From the NCBI GenBank assembly GCA_937983085.1, contig CALJKZ010000408.1, forward strand, positions 1 to 7,644: a stretch of DNA of 7,644 bases, written 5' to 3'. Both the position numbers and the translations under genes were made by a program. Every line of letters starts with the position of its first letter. The first letter of the stretch is position 1. Of this stretch, positions 1 through 5,703 are shown piece after piece. The DNA comes from an uncultured Gemmatimonadales bacterium. GTDB lineage: Bacteria; Gemmatimonadota; Gemmatimonadetes; Longimicrobiales; Gaopeijiaceae. The notes below the pieces were generated by a model. It saw only the letters and a list, made by a program, of their open reading frames with translations, made no database searches and was not told the origin of the DNA.

Positions 1-561
1 GAGCAGCAGTCGGACCTAGAGGAGGCCTACCACGCCTCACCCTCCGTCGAGACCGACATCGAAGCCGTCCAGGCCCGGATCTCCGACGCCGACGCCGTCA
101 ACGAGTCGCTGGAGCCCTGGAAGGAGTACGAGCGGGCACAGGCCTCGCTGGAAGGCGCGACGGCCGAGGTGGAGGCCATCACCGCCCGCATGAAGGAGGC
201 GAAGGCCGAAGAGGAGCGCCTCATCGCCGAGTCCGGCATTCCCGTCGACGGCCTGACCTTCGACCAGGAGAGCGCCGAGCCGCTCCTGAACGGCCGTCCT
301 CTGGCCGTCGCGTCCGGAGGCGAGCGGATCCGCATGGCCCTGGACATCGCCATCGCGGCGGATCCGGAGCTCAAGGTGGTGCTCGTCGACGAAGCCAACG
401 ACCTCGACCTCGAGGCCATGGAGGCGCTCGCCACCGAGGCGAAGGAGCGGGGGTTCCAGATATGGGCCTGCCGCGTCGGGATCGAGGGCCCAGGCGAGAT
501 CGTAGTCGAGGACGGCGAGGCCCGGTCTCGGGATCTCGTGGAGGTGGGCATCGATGGCTGA
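1..561 (+). CDS. SMC/SbcC-like phage ATPase, C-terminal part (5' end outside window)
   Basis: The frame is open from base 1 and stops at 559-561, giving 186 residues of a protein that begins upstream. The first ~80 visible residues are rich in Glu, Ala and Lys and read like the end of a coiled coil. Then come an ABC signature (SGGERIR, visible residues 105-111) and a Walker B strand (LKVVLVDEAN, with D130 and catalytic-type E131) followed by a D-loop-like NDLDLE. This order is the C-terminal half of the SMC/Rad50/RecN-type ATPase head; Walker A would lie before the window. Such proteins are common next to recombination genes in siphophage early regions and are thought to act in DNA end processing or recombination, but the exact role here is inferred. 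The stop overlaps the next gene by 8 bases. The signature and Walker B pair make the superfamily call firm; the subfamily is not settled. Confidence 0.85.
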   Translation, partial: EQQSDLEEAYHASPSVETDIEAVQARISDADAVNESLEPWKEYERAQASLEGATAEVEAITARMKEAKAEEERLIAESGIPVDGLTFDQESAEPLLNGRPLAVASGGERIRMALDIAIAADPELKVVLVDEANDLDLEAMEALATEAKERGFQIWACRVGIEGPGEIVVEDGEARSRDLVEVGIDG

Positions 562-856
562 CAAGCCTCAGCTCTGCCCCGATTGCCGCAGAACCATCGA
601 GGTCTGCCGCATCCCCGTCGACCGTGAGACCTGGCCCCAGGCCGCCGTCGACTCCTACGACCTGGCGGGCTACACCGGTGCCGCGACCTGCCCGAGGGGT
701 CAGCTGCGCGACCTGAGAGCCACGACGCATGGCCCCCGACCCGGCTGGTGCATCGACCGGATCGTGCGGCACTCGGGCTACCGGGGCGAGCCGATTCCGG
801 GGCTTCAGCGGGATGTGCAGGGCGCGACGGGCCGGAAGCTGGGCGCGACGCGATGA
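554..856 (+). CDS. Small Cys-containing hypothetical protein
   Basis: 100 residues starting at an ATG that overlaps the ATPase stop by 8 bases (ATGGCTGA) and ending in an ATGA overlap with the next gene. The N-terminus has a CPDC pair (C8, C11), with further cysteines at 18, 46 and 66. A small zinc-binding knuckle is possible, but the later cysteines do not form a clean second CxxC, so this is only a suggestion. The C-terminal third is basic (RDVQGATGRKLGATR), which would suit nucleic-acid contact. I do not recognise a family. Its existence rests on the exact coupling at both ends and on the absence of a better frame. Confidence 0.7.
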   Translation: MADKPQLCPDCRRTIEVCRIPVDRETWPQAAVDSYDLAGYTGAATCPRGQLRDLRATTHGPRPGWCIDRIVRHSGYRGEPIPGLQRDVQGATGRKLGATR

Positions 857-1149
857 ACACCCCTCGCTTCGAGCCGATCCCTGGCCCCGACGACCGCGAC
901 GGCTACATGCTGACCTCGCCGTACAACGAGGGCTTCGTCGCCGAGCTCAAGGCGATGATCCCCTACCGCGACCGCCAGTGGTGGGCGTCGAGCAAGGCGT
1001 GGTGGATCGCCGCGTCGAGCTTCGATGTCGCCGTGCATCTCGTACGCCGCTACTTCGGTGCCCACGAGCTGATCGACGCGGACACCGGCGAGGTCATCCA
1101 CGTCGGCGCCGACGGGACGCGGGTCGGGCAGGGAGGGTTGAGCCTGTGA
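853..1149 (+). CDS. Small HARP-like domain protein
   Basis: 98 residues. I chose the ATG at 853 because it overlaps the preceding stop as ATGA; an upstream in-frame ATG at 748 would bury 105 bases in the previous gene. The core (about residues 20-60) reads YNEGFVAELKAMIPYRDRQW, then WASSKAWWIAASSFDVAVHLVRRYF. The arrangement of a helix ending in a proline, an R-x-W turn, a K-x-W strand and another helix resembles the HARP/HepA-related module of annealing helicases, which also occurs as small standalone proteins in many phages. If so, it may bind forked or single-stranded DNA. The similarity is judged by eye. The gene ends in a GTGA overlap with the following membrane protein. Confidence 0.75.
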   Translation: MNTPRFEPIPGPDDRDGYMLTSPYNEGFVAELKAMIPYRDRQWWASSKAWWIAASSFDVAVHLVRRYFGAHELIDADTGEVIHVGADGTRVGQGGLSL

Positions 1150-1414
1150 ACCCCACCGCCCTCATATCGGTTGGTTCCTGGCTATCCCCATCGTCGGACT
1201 CCTGGCCTTCCTCACTCTGGCCTGGATCGTCACGGGTGTGCTCCAGCTATGGGTGCGCTGGGAGATCCGCCGGACCGTCGCCGTGTTGGAGCGGATGATC
1301 GCCAACGGCGCCCCGGACGAGGACATCGAGATGGCCCAGCGTGCGCTCGACAGGTGGGCAAAAGTCCGGGGCTATGAACGCGAGGCTTACCGCCGATTCC
1401 GGGTCGAGCCATGA
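1146..1414 (+). CDS. Small single-pass membrane protein, apparent frameshift near its start
   Basis: From about 1172 one frame encodes a clear membrane segment (WFLAIPIVGLLAFLTLAWIV) followed by an amphipathic, charged tail ending in RRFRVEP, with its stop at 1412-1414 overlapping the next ATG as ATGA. That frame has no ATG, GTG or TTG before the membrane segment; only a CTG at 1178 or an internal GTG at 1238 is available. The position expected for the start, a GTG at 1146 overlapping the previous stop as GTGA, lies in another frame that would give MNPTALISVG and then run off into an unlikely Ser/Pro-rich peptide ending at 1298. The simplest reading is one gene 1146-1414 with a single missing base or -1 shift between about 1160 and 1175. 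A non-standard start or a true decayed gene cannot be excluded. Function unknown. Confidence 0.55.
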
Positions 1415-1707
1415 TCGACACCATCGCACCCATCCATGACGGGTCCCACCACGCTGCGAGCGTAGCGGCGGAGGAGCGTGACGTGGGAAACGGTCGAGTG
1501 CGCCCCATGCGTGCCGCGATCTCAGCCCAAGGTCTCGCCCGTCTCCCCGTATGCCACCCCGAGAGGGCAGGCCAGAGCGCCGTGCTAGGCCGGAAGACAG
1601 AGCCGAGGCGCCGGAACCGACTGCCCGCGACCATGACGTCCACCCCGGGCCTAGCCGAGGAGCTGGTTCCTCCTCGCCGGGAGACACGGAAGGTGCCCCA
1701 TGCCTGA
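1411..1707 (+). CDS. Hypothetical basic protein
   Basis: 98 residues, starting at an ATG that overlaps the membrane-protein stop (ATGA) and ending 8 bases into the next gene (ATGCCTGA). It is rich in Arg, Ala and Pro (for example RKTEPRRRNRLPA) with no obvious hydrophobic core or known motif. Third-position G/C is good but less extreme than in the neighbouring genes. In another frame a GTG at 1478 follows a purine-rich GGAGGAG and would encode a 36-residue peptide containing a CAPC pair; the Shine-Dalgarno-like run sits too close to that GTG, so I prefer the long frame. The call rests on tidy coupling at both ends. The protein is probably real but could be rapidly evolving or partly non-coding. 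Confidence 0.5.
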   Translation: MIDTIAPIHDGSHHAASVAAEERDVGNGRVRPMRAAISAQGLARLPVCHPERAGQSAVLGRKTEPRRRNRLPATMTSTPGLAEELVPPRRETRKVPHA

Positions 1708-1960
1708 CTTCGACCCGAGACAGTACGCCGCAGCGATGCAGCGGCTGTCCATGCTCGCCGGACTCCTCGACGACGAACCCATCACCGAGATGATCGAGTA
1801 CGCCGACCGCATCCACGCTGTCGGTCCGTTCGTCGATCCAACGGCATACCACCGGGGCTCGCAGAACATCGACGACCAGCTTCGGCTGCTCCGGGTGCTG
1901 AAGAAGGTCCAGGGGGTCGTGCGGGAGCTGAAGGCCGAAGCGGGGGCGCGCCATGCTTGA
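1700..1960 (+). CDS. Hypothetical helical protein
   Basis: 86 residues from an ATG preceded by a good ribosome site (GGAAGG, about six bases upstream). The sequence is predicted by eye to be mostly helical: an N-terminal helix (QYAAAMQRLSMLAGLLDD), a second around PITEMIEYADRIHAV, and a C-terminal helix (LRLLRVLKKVQGVVRELKAE). The heptad-like Leu/Val spacing in the last helix suggests oligomerisation or a partner interface. There are no cysteines or catalytic motifs. It overlaps both neighbours by 8 bases and is therefore probably co-translated with the following membrane protein. I do not recognise the family. Confidence 0.75.
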   Translation: MPDFDPRQYAAAMQRLSMLAGLLDDEPITEMIEYADRIHAVGPFVDPTAYHRGSQNIDDQLRLLRVLKKVQGVVRELKAEAGARHA

Positions 1961-2225
1961 CCGCTACCTCTACGCCATCATCACCGTCTGCGCCCTCCTG
2001 ATTGCCTCCGTCGCGGGCTTCGTGGGCTACCACGTCGGGGTGACGAGAGGCATCGGTGAGGCCGTGCAGATCCGCGACGACAACCGCGTGCTCGTCGAAG
2101 CCTGCGGCGTCGTACTTGACCAGGCCGAGCGTACCGCGTGGGCCACGGAACTCGCGCAGGAGACGTTCCGGGTGGTTCGGGCGAAGCGGATGGAAGCGAT
2201 GCGGGACGCTGAGGTGTCGCCATGA
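1953..2225 (+). CDS. Small membrane-anchored protein with helical tail
   Basis: 90 residues. An N-terminal transmembrane segment (about residues 7-28, LYAIITVCALLIASVAGFVG) follows only a few residues including D2 and R4. The rest (GIGEAVQIRDDNRVLVEACG onward) is a charged, probably helical soluble domain. The segment could be an uncleaved anchor; I see no signal-peptidase site strong enough to call a secreted protein. It starts within an 8-base overlap (ATGCTTGA) and ends in an ATGA overlap. The layout of a short N-terminus, one membrane helix and a coiled tail is seen in many phage accessory and some spanin-like proteins, but there are no lysis genes nearby, so function stays open. Confidence 0.75.
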   Translation: MLDRYLYAIITVCALLIASVAGFVGYHVGVTRGIGEAVQIRDDNRVLVEACGVVLDQAERTAWATELAQETFRVVRAKRMEAMRDAEVSP

Positions 2226-2434
2226 CCGCTCCAGGGTGGCGCGAGATCGAGGCACCGGGCCATCGCATCCGCTACCGGATCAAGGCCACGAATGGTCACC
2301 CGGGCTCTGCGGTCGAAGTCGAATACTTCCACGGCCCGACGAACGAGTGGCGCACCGTCCAGAACAACGGCTCGCTCGACTGGTTCGCGCTGGGCCTGAT
2401 CGCTGGGCGTGCTGAGCGGGAGGTGGCGCCGTGA
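2222..2434 (+). CDS. Small hypothetical protein
   Basis: 70 residues, coupled to the preceding stop by ATGA. The sequence alternates polar and aromatic residues in a way that suggests a small beta-rich fold (HRIRYRIKATNGHPG, AVEVEYFHGPTNEWRTV), followed by one helix (LDWFALGLIAGRAERE). I do not recognise the family and see no metal-binding or catalytic signature. Its 3' end contains GGGAGG at 2418-2423, which serves as the ribosome site for the next gene, so the two are probably translated together. Confidence 0.7.
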   Translation: MTAPGWREIEAPGHRIRYRIKATNGHPGSAVEVEYFHGPTNEWRTVQNNGSLDWFALGLIAGRAEREVAP

Positions 2435-2586
2435 TGTGGCTCCTCCCCCTCCTGGTCATGGCCGCCGCCGTGGTGCTGGTGCTCACCGAGGTCGAGTCGC
2501 CTTGGCAGGAGTGGGCGGCCTGGACCGTAGTCACCGGAGCGGCAGGGTTCGCGCTCTGGATGCTGTCGCAGGGGGTGGGCTCGTGA
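2431..2586 (+). CDS. Tiny two-helix membrane protein
   Basis: 51 residues from the GTG at 2431, or 50 from the adjoining ATG at 2434 (the start reads GTGATG). The ribosome site GGGAGG at 2418-2423 lies 7 or 10 bases upstream, so either start is possible. Nearly the whole protein is two hydrophobic segments: WLLPLLVMAAAVVLVL at the N-terminus, a short acidic turn (TEVESPWQEW), then WTVVTGAAGFALWML. A hairpin of this size recalls small phage holins or accessory membrane proteins, but no endolysin is in view and that identity is not claimed. It ends in a GTGA overlap with another small membrane protein. Confidence 0.7.
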   Translation: MMWLLPLLVMAAAVVLVLTEVESPWQEWAAWTVVTGAAGFALWMLSQGVGS

Positions 2587-2789
2587 CGCTCGACCCCTTC
2601 AGCGTCCTGGTCGGCGCGCTGCTCACCGTGGTCGCGTCGTTCATCGCCTCGGTGTTCGCGATCTCCCTGATCGAGCCCAGCGAAGACGAGCCGCCAACCG
2701 TTGCAGGCTACACCCGTGACGAAGTGATCCCCTTTCCGTCAGAGCGACGGGATGTCCATCAACCGCCCATCAACGGGCGAGGAGCGTAG
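2583..2789 (+). CDS. Small single-pass membrane protein
   Basis: 68 residues from a GTG that overlaps the previous stop as GTGA and is preceded by a purine-rich AGGGGGTGG. The frame is open further upstream, but only the coupled GTG makes sense. Residues ~6-30 form one transmembrane helix (VLVGALLTVVASFIASVFAI), followed by an acidic, proline-rich tail (EPSEDEPPTVAGYTRDE) and a polar C-terminus. This is the third membrane protein between 1953 and 2789 and the second in direct overlap, so the two neighbours could act as a pair. No family recognised. Confidence 0.7.
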   Translation: MTLDPFSVLVGALLTVVASFIASVFAISLIEPSEDEPPTVAGYTRDEVIPFPSERRDVHQPPINGRGA

Positions 2790-2792
2790 GAC

Positions 2793-3503
2793 GTGACAAC
2801 CGCAGTGCAGGACGCGATGGCCGATCTCCAGAAGCCAGGAACGTCGGTGGAGCTCAGTGGCCCAGACGGCGAGGGCTTCCGTTTGGAGGACCCGCTGAAG
2901 GTGTGCGAACGCCTTTGCGAGGTGGCGGAGCGCGTCGATCCCAACACCGAGCCGTGGCCGACCGACGGTGATGGCGACCCGATCGAATACGTCAAGGCAT
3001 CGGTCGCCGCCGAGATCGGGCAGGCGCTGACTGAGGACATCGTGCGACTGTCGCACCTTCGGATCTTCGACATCCACTACCTCTTCCGGCACAAGGAGAC
3101 GTGGGAGTCGAAGGGCAGGACCGTCTACGGGCAGATGAAGCGCCCCGCGGGTCTACTGAAGAGCTACGCCGGATGCGACTTCATCGTGCTGCTGAACTGG
3201 CCGGTGTGGCAAGCGATGACGCCGATGCAGCGCGTCGCCCTCGTGTACCATGAGCTTCGCCACGGCGACGTGGAAGGCAAGGTGCGGGGCCATGACTTCG
3301 AGGGCTTCTTCGACGAGCTCGCGCTGTTCGGGACCGACACCTACCGCGACTGGAATCATCTCGCGAAGGCGGTGGGCCAAGGAGCCGACGTGCGTCATCA
3401 GTACTCGCTCGACCTCTCCGTGCTCGACCGACCTGCGGAAGCATCGGACGAACCCGAGCCCGACCCCGATCCCGAGCCGTTCCCCGACAAGGAAGCGGCG
3501 TAG
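2793..3503 (+). CDS. Phage-type HExxH metallopeptidase
   Basis: 236 residues from a GTG three bases after the previous stop. The key motif is HELRH at residues 153-157, an HExxH zinc site inside a helix (QRVALVYHELRHGD). It is followed by GHDFEGFFDELALFG (166-180), which could supply a third ligand, for example H167 or a downstream acidic residue. Before it, IVLLNWPVWQAMTPMQR resembles the strand and helix that precede the active site in the putative phage metallopeptidase family. The last ~20 residues are a DPDPEP-rich acidic tail, likely flexible. Such proteins are frequent in phage early regions beside RuvC-like and SMC-like genes; their substrates are unknown to me. The N-terminal 80 residues match nothing I recognise. 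The family call is good; the biological target is unknown. Confidence 0.8.
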   Translation: MTTAVQDAMADLQKPGTSVELSGPDGEGFRLEDPLKVCERLCEVAERVDPNTEPWPTDGDGDPIEYVKASVAAEIGQALTEDIVRLSHLRIFDIHYLFRHKETWESKGRTVYGQMKRPAGLLKSYAGCDFIVLLNWPVWQAMTPMQRVALVYHELRHGDVEGKVRGHDFEGFFDELALFGTDTYRDWNHLAKAVGQGADVRHQYSLDLSVLDRPAEASDEPEPDPDPEPFPDKEAA

Positions 3504-3508
3504 GCCCG

Positions 3509-4036
3509 ATGCGAGTGCTCTGCCTTGACCTCTCTCTGACCCGTACGGGGGTCGCCGACTCGGCGGCCCCCTCCCGGCCCTACGTGCTCGCGCCGCCTTC
3601 GAAGGTCGGCAGGAGCTGGGGCCGGATCCACTGGTTCCGACAGAGGGTGCAGAAGATCCTGATTGGCGCCGATCTCCTCGTCTGCGAGGGCTACGCCTAT
3701 CACTCGGCCACGAACGCCGTGGCGGCTGGCGAGTTGGGTGGTGTCGTGAAGTACCTGGCGTACTGCATGGGCGTGCCCGTCGTCGACATCGCGCCGGCCA
3801 CGCTGAAGAAGGTGGCCACGGGTAGGGGCAACGCGAAGAAGGGCGCCGTGCTGGCCGAGGCGATCCGCAGGCTCGGCTACACTGGTCACGACGACAACGA
3901 GGCGGACGCCCTGTTTCTCCTCCAGGCCGCCGCGCAGCACTACGACCTGCCCTGCAAGATCGACCTCCCGAAGAGCCACACGTCGACGCTGGGGAAGGTG
4001 GCGTGGCCGGCGCTCGAGGGGATGGTGGCGGCGTGA
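3509..4036 (+). CDS. RuvC-like Holliday junction resolvase
   Basis: 175 residues, about the usual size for RuvC, starting five bases after the previous stop. The RNase H-like fold is marked by its acidic residues: D7 in MRVLCLDLSLTRTG, E60 in LLVCEGYAY, and the C-terminal cluster DDNEADALFLL (D128, D129, E131, D133). VVDIAPATLKKVATGRGNAKK (about 91-111) matches the substrate-contacting strand and basic loop usual in this family. RuvC-type enzymes cleave four-way DNA junctions symmetrically; in phages they resolve recombination or packaging intermediates. Together with the SMC-like ATPase it forms a plausible phage recombination set. The stop overlaps the HTH gene start as GTGA. The main uncertainty is subfamily rather than function. 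Confidence 0.85.
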   Translation: MRVLCLDLSLTRTGVADSAAPSRPYVLAPPSKVGRSWGRIHWFRQRVQKILIGADLLVCEGYAYHSATNAVAAGELGGVVKYLAYCMGVPVVDIAPATLKKVATGRGNAKKGAVLAEAIRRLGYTGHDDNEADALFLLQAAAQHYDLPCKIDLPKSHTSTLGKVAWPALEGMVAA

Positions 4037-4470
4037 CGCTCTCCGATCTCATCGCATCCTGGCGCCATGAGGCCGAGATGATGCGTCGTCGAGGTGCCGA
4101 GCCGCAGGCCGCGCTCCTGGAGAGCGTCAGCGACGACCTCGAACGCACGCTCCGGTCCTACCGGTCAGAGTCCGTCAACCTCCAGGAGGCGGCGAAGCTG
4201 TCCGGCTACTCGCCTGGGCACCTCGGTCGGATGATCCGGGATGGCGAGATCCCCAACGCTGGACGTAAGAACGCGCCGCGGATCCGGCTGGTGGACCTTC
4301 CCAGGAAGGCCGGTTGCGAACCCGCCGACGCGACCTTACCGGTCCTTCAGCTTCACGAACACCGGAGGACGGATGAGCTGGAAGAAGGTCGCGAGCGTGG
4401 GCGGGTACGGGTACACGGTGACGGTCATGCGCCGTCGCGACTCTCCGATTCTCTATCTCCGGTGGGGTGA
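4033..4470 (+). CDS. HTH (MerR/HTH_17-like) protein, likely excisionase or integration regulator
   Basis: 145 residues from a GTG overlapping the resolvase stop as GTGA. Residues 1-45 form a charged helical region (IASWRHEAEMMRRRGAEPQA); residues 48-92 are a winged-helix-type DNA-binding unit (VNLQEAAKLSGYSPGHLGRM, then IRDGEIPNAGRKNAPRIRL, VDLPRK). This two-part layout is typical of small phage HTH proteins beside integrases, and position suggests a recombination directionality factor, though it could be a transcriptional regulator. The recognisable part ends near 4310. The remaining tail in this frame runs 98 bases into the integrase and looks low in information. Another frame stops at 4374-4376, exactly forming ATGA with the integrase start, so the original 3' end may have been altered by a frameshift. 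Confidence 0.8.
   Translation: MTLSDLIASWRHEAEMMRRRGAEPQAALLESVSDDLERTLRSYRSESVNLQEAAKLSGYSPGHLGRMIRDGEIPNAGRKNAPRIRLVDLPRKAGCEPADATLPVLQLHEHRRTDELEEGRERGRVRVHGDGHAPSRLSDSLSPVG
4364..4368 (+). promoter_or_regulatory. Ribosome binding site deciding the integrase start
   Basis: GGAGG ends four bases before the ATG at 4373. The same frame is open upstream to an ATG at 4241, but that would place 44 extra residues inside the HTH domain coding region, so the 4373 start is preferred. Confidence 0.6.
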
Positions 4471-5500
4471 CCGATGGCAGAGCCTAGAGCATTCCGACAG
4501 GGCCGAGGCGATCATCGCCGCGAAGCGAAAGTCTGCGGCGCTCCTCGCATCCAGGGGCCGAAGTCGAACCCTTCGGCTGGGCCAGCTCCTCGAGCTGTAC
4601 CGCGACGAGGTGACGCCCCAGAAGAAGCGCCCGAAGGAAGACGAGCGGCGCATCGACCTCTGGCTTCACGTGCTGGGCGCCGAGTTCGATCCGATGCATC
4701 TCACCGGTACGACACTGAAAGCCTTCGAGCGGGACCGGGCGGCGGGTCGCCTCAGTATCCCGGACCGCGACCTGCGGGCCGCGGGAGCGAAGACGATCCG
4801 CGAGGACCTCGCCTTCCTGCGAGCCGTGTTCAACTGGGCGGCTTCGATGGCTTCCGGCTGGCTACTGGAGCGCAATCCGATGGACGGCTACGAGCTACCC
4901 CGGGAGATCAACCCGAGCCGTCCACGAGCGTACTGGGAGGACTACCTGGCTCTTCAGGATGTGGCAGCCCGGGTCCACCCCCTCTTCGGGCCCTTTATGG
5001 CGATCATCGAGTCGCTGGGCTGGCGCGTCACGGCGACATGCGAGGTCAGGGTGTCGGACTTCGACCCGGAGCGGACGGAGACGAGGCCCCACGGACGACT
5101 CCTGAAGCGCGCCGAGTCCGACAAAGTGGGCCTGGAGCGCTGGACCACGATCCCCGCGGCTGCCAGGGAGGCACTCGTCGCCGCTCAGGGCGACCGCGTC
5201 GGCGACGTCTGGCTCTTTCCGGCCGAGCGGTCGTCGGGGCCGTGGTCGCGGCACTATGCGCGGTCGCTGCTCAACCAGGCCTGGGAGCTGGCCAAGGTGC
5301 CGAAGGCTCGCAGGACGGGCTTCCACGGCTTCAGGCGGAAGTGGGTGGACGAGAGGAAGCACCTGCCGGAGGCGGACGTCGCAGCGCAGGGGGGATGGCT
5401 CTCCGTGCGGACGCTGGACATCTACCGACAGGCCGACGAGGAGACGCTGCTGGCGGTCGCCGAGGAGCCCCGGAAGCTCAGAATCAGGGCGAAGTCGTAG
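4373..5500 (+). CDS. int: Tyrosine recombinase / phage integrase
   Basis: 375 residues, a normal length. Residues 1-60 form a small beta-rich N-terminal region (KKVASVGGYGYTVTVMRRR, ILYLRWGDRWQSL), probably the arm-type DNA-binding domain. Residues ~68-165 are the helical core-binding domain, and ~185-375 the catalytic domain. Candidate catalytic residues are R218 (SLGWR), K251 (or K245), H318 and R321 (FHGFR), W342 in GGWLS where many relatives have His or Trp, and nucleophile Y351 (LDIYRQ). The enzyme would recombine attP with a host attB; the adjoining tRNA-Asn-like segment indicates the target. The gene lies on the 3' flank of that tRNA segment, as expected for phages that rebuild the tRNA on integration. 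Its stop codon falls inside the first direct repeat of the att region. Confidence 0.93.
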   Translation: MSWKKVASVGGYGYTVTVMRRRDSPILYLRWGDRWQSLEHSDRAEAIIAAKRKSAALLASRGRSRTLRLGQLLELYRDEVTPQKKRPKEDERRIDLWLHVLGAEFDPMHLTGTTLKAFERDRAAGRLSIPDRDLRAAGAKTIREDLAFLRAVFNWAASMASGWLLERNPMDGYELPREINPSRPRAYWEDYLALQDVAARVHPLFGPFMAIIESLGWRVTATCEVRVSDFDPERTETRPHGRLLKRAESDKVGLERWTTIPAAAREALVAAQGDRVGDVWLFPAERSSGPWSRHYARSLLNQAWELAKVPKARRTGFHGFRRKWVDERKHLPEADVAAQGGWLSVRTLDIYRQADEETLLAVAEEPRKLRIRAKS

Positions 5501-5516
5501 CAGAAAGCGTGACAGG
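5491..5516 (+). repeat. Direct repeat 1, candidate arm-type integrase site
   Basis: The core GTAGCAGAAAGCGTGACAGG (5497-5516) recurs at 5710-5729 with one difference in 20 bases, and a preceding GAA (5491-5493) is shared at the same offset. It overlaps the integrase stop codon. Placement on one side of the tRNA-like core, in the same orientation as its partner on the other side, suits arm-type binding sites. Function is inferred. Confidence 0.75.
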
Positions 5517-5558
5517 CATTGACGCCGAAAACCGCGTAAATCATTACAGGGATTATCA

Positions 5559-5600
5559 CTGGGGCGGGAGGGCTCGAACCTCCAACCTCCTGGTTAACAG
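5559..5600 (-). other. tRNA-Asn(GUU) 3' half, likely att core
   Basis: Read on the - strand, this 42-nt segment is an anticodon loop CTGTTAA (anticodon GTT; 5594-5600), a CCAGG 3' anticodon-stem strand, a five-base variable region AGGTT, a perfect T-arm (GGAGG, loop TTCGAGC, CCTCC), the acceptor strand CGCCCCA and discriminator G at 5559. A72 and G73 are the usual identities for tRNA-Asn. The match begins exactly at the anticodon loop, which points to strand exchange there. No CCA follows, so the host gene may not encode it. The opposite anticodon strand (CATAG) pairs poorly with CCAGG (two mismatches), so I do not call a working tRNA. On integration this half would restore the 3' end of the host tRNA gene. 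Confidence 0.75.
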
Positions 5601-5662
5601 CTATGTAGGACAGGCGTCCGATCGCACCACCCTGATCGAATCGGGCCGCACACGTGGGGATC

Positions 5663-5701
5663 CGGGCATCTTCGCCCGACCACCTCCCCCGCCCTGTCGG
5701 G
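5663..5701 (+). promoter_or_regulatory. Two overlapping, mutually exclusive hairpins
   Basis: CGGGC (5663-5667) can pair with GCCCG (5674-5678) over a six-base loop, while CCCGAC (5675-5680) can pair with GTCGGG (5696-5701). The arms overlap, so only one can form at a time. There is no T-run, so this is not a standard intrinsic terminator. It lies between the integrase and the 5739 gene and could influence read-through, or could be chance in G/C-rich DNA. Confidence 0.25.
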
Positions 5702-5703
5702 TT

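Noticed and set aside
1478..1588. Short GTG-started peptide (36 residues) with a CAPC pair
   Set aside because: The ribosome-like GGAGGAG sits almost against the GTG, and the frame lies inside a longer, properly coupled frame; a single CxxC is not enough.
1247..1954. Long open frame on the - strand (235 codons), and similar - strand frames at 37-564 and 3153-4148
   Set aside because: These lie opposite well-supported + strand genes, have Arg/Pro/Ser-rich compositions typical of antisense frames in G/C-rich DNA, and show no motif or coupling.
5519..5547. TTGACG at 5519-5524 as a -35 box with CATTAC at 5542-5547 as -10
   Set aside because: Spacing is 17 bases but the -10 matches only three of six consensus bases, and the stretch is better explained as an A/T-rich part of attP.
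5559..5629. A complete functional tRNA-Asn on the - strand
   Set aside because: Two mismatches in the anticodon stem, a four-base D-loop, absent conserved D-loop bases and 71 rather than ~73 nt argue against function; only the 3' half is convincing.
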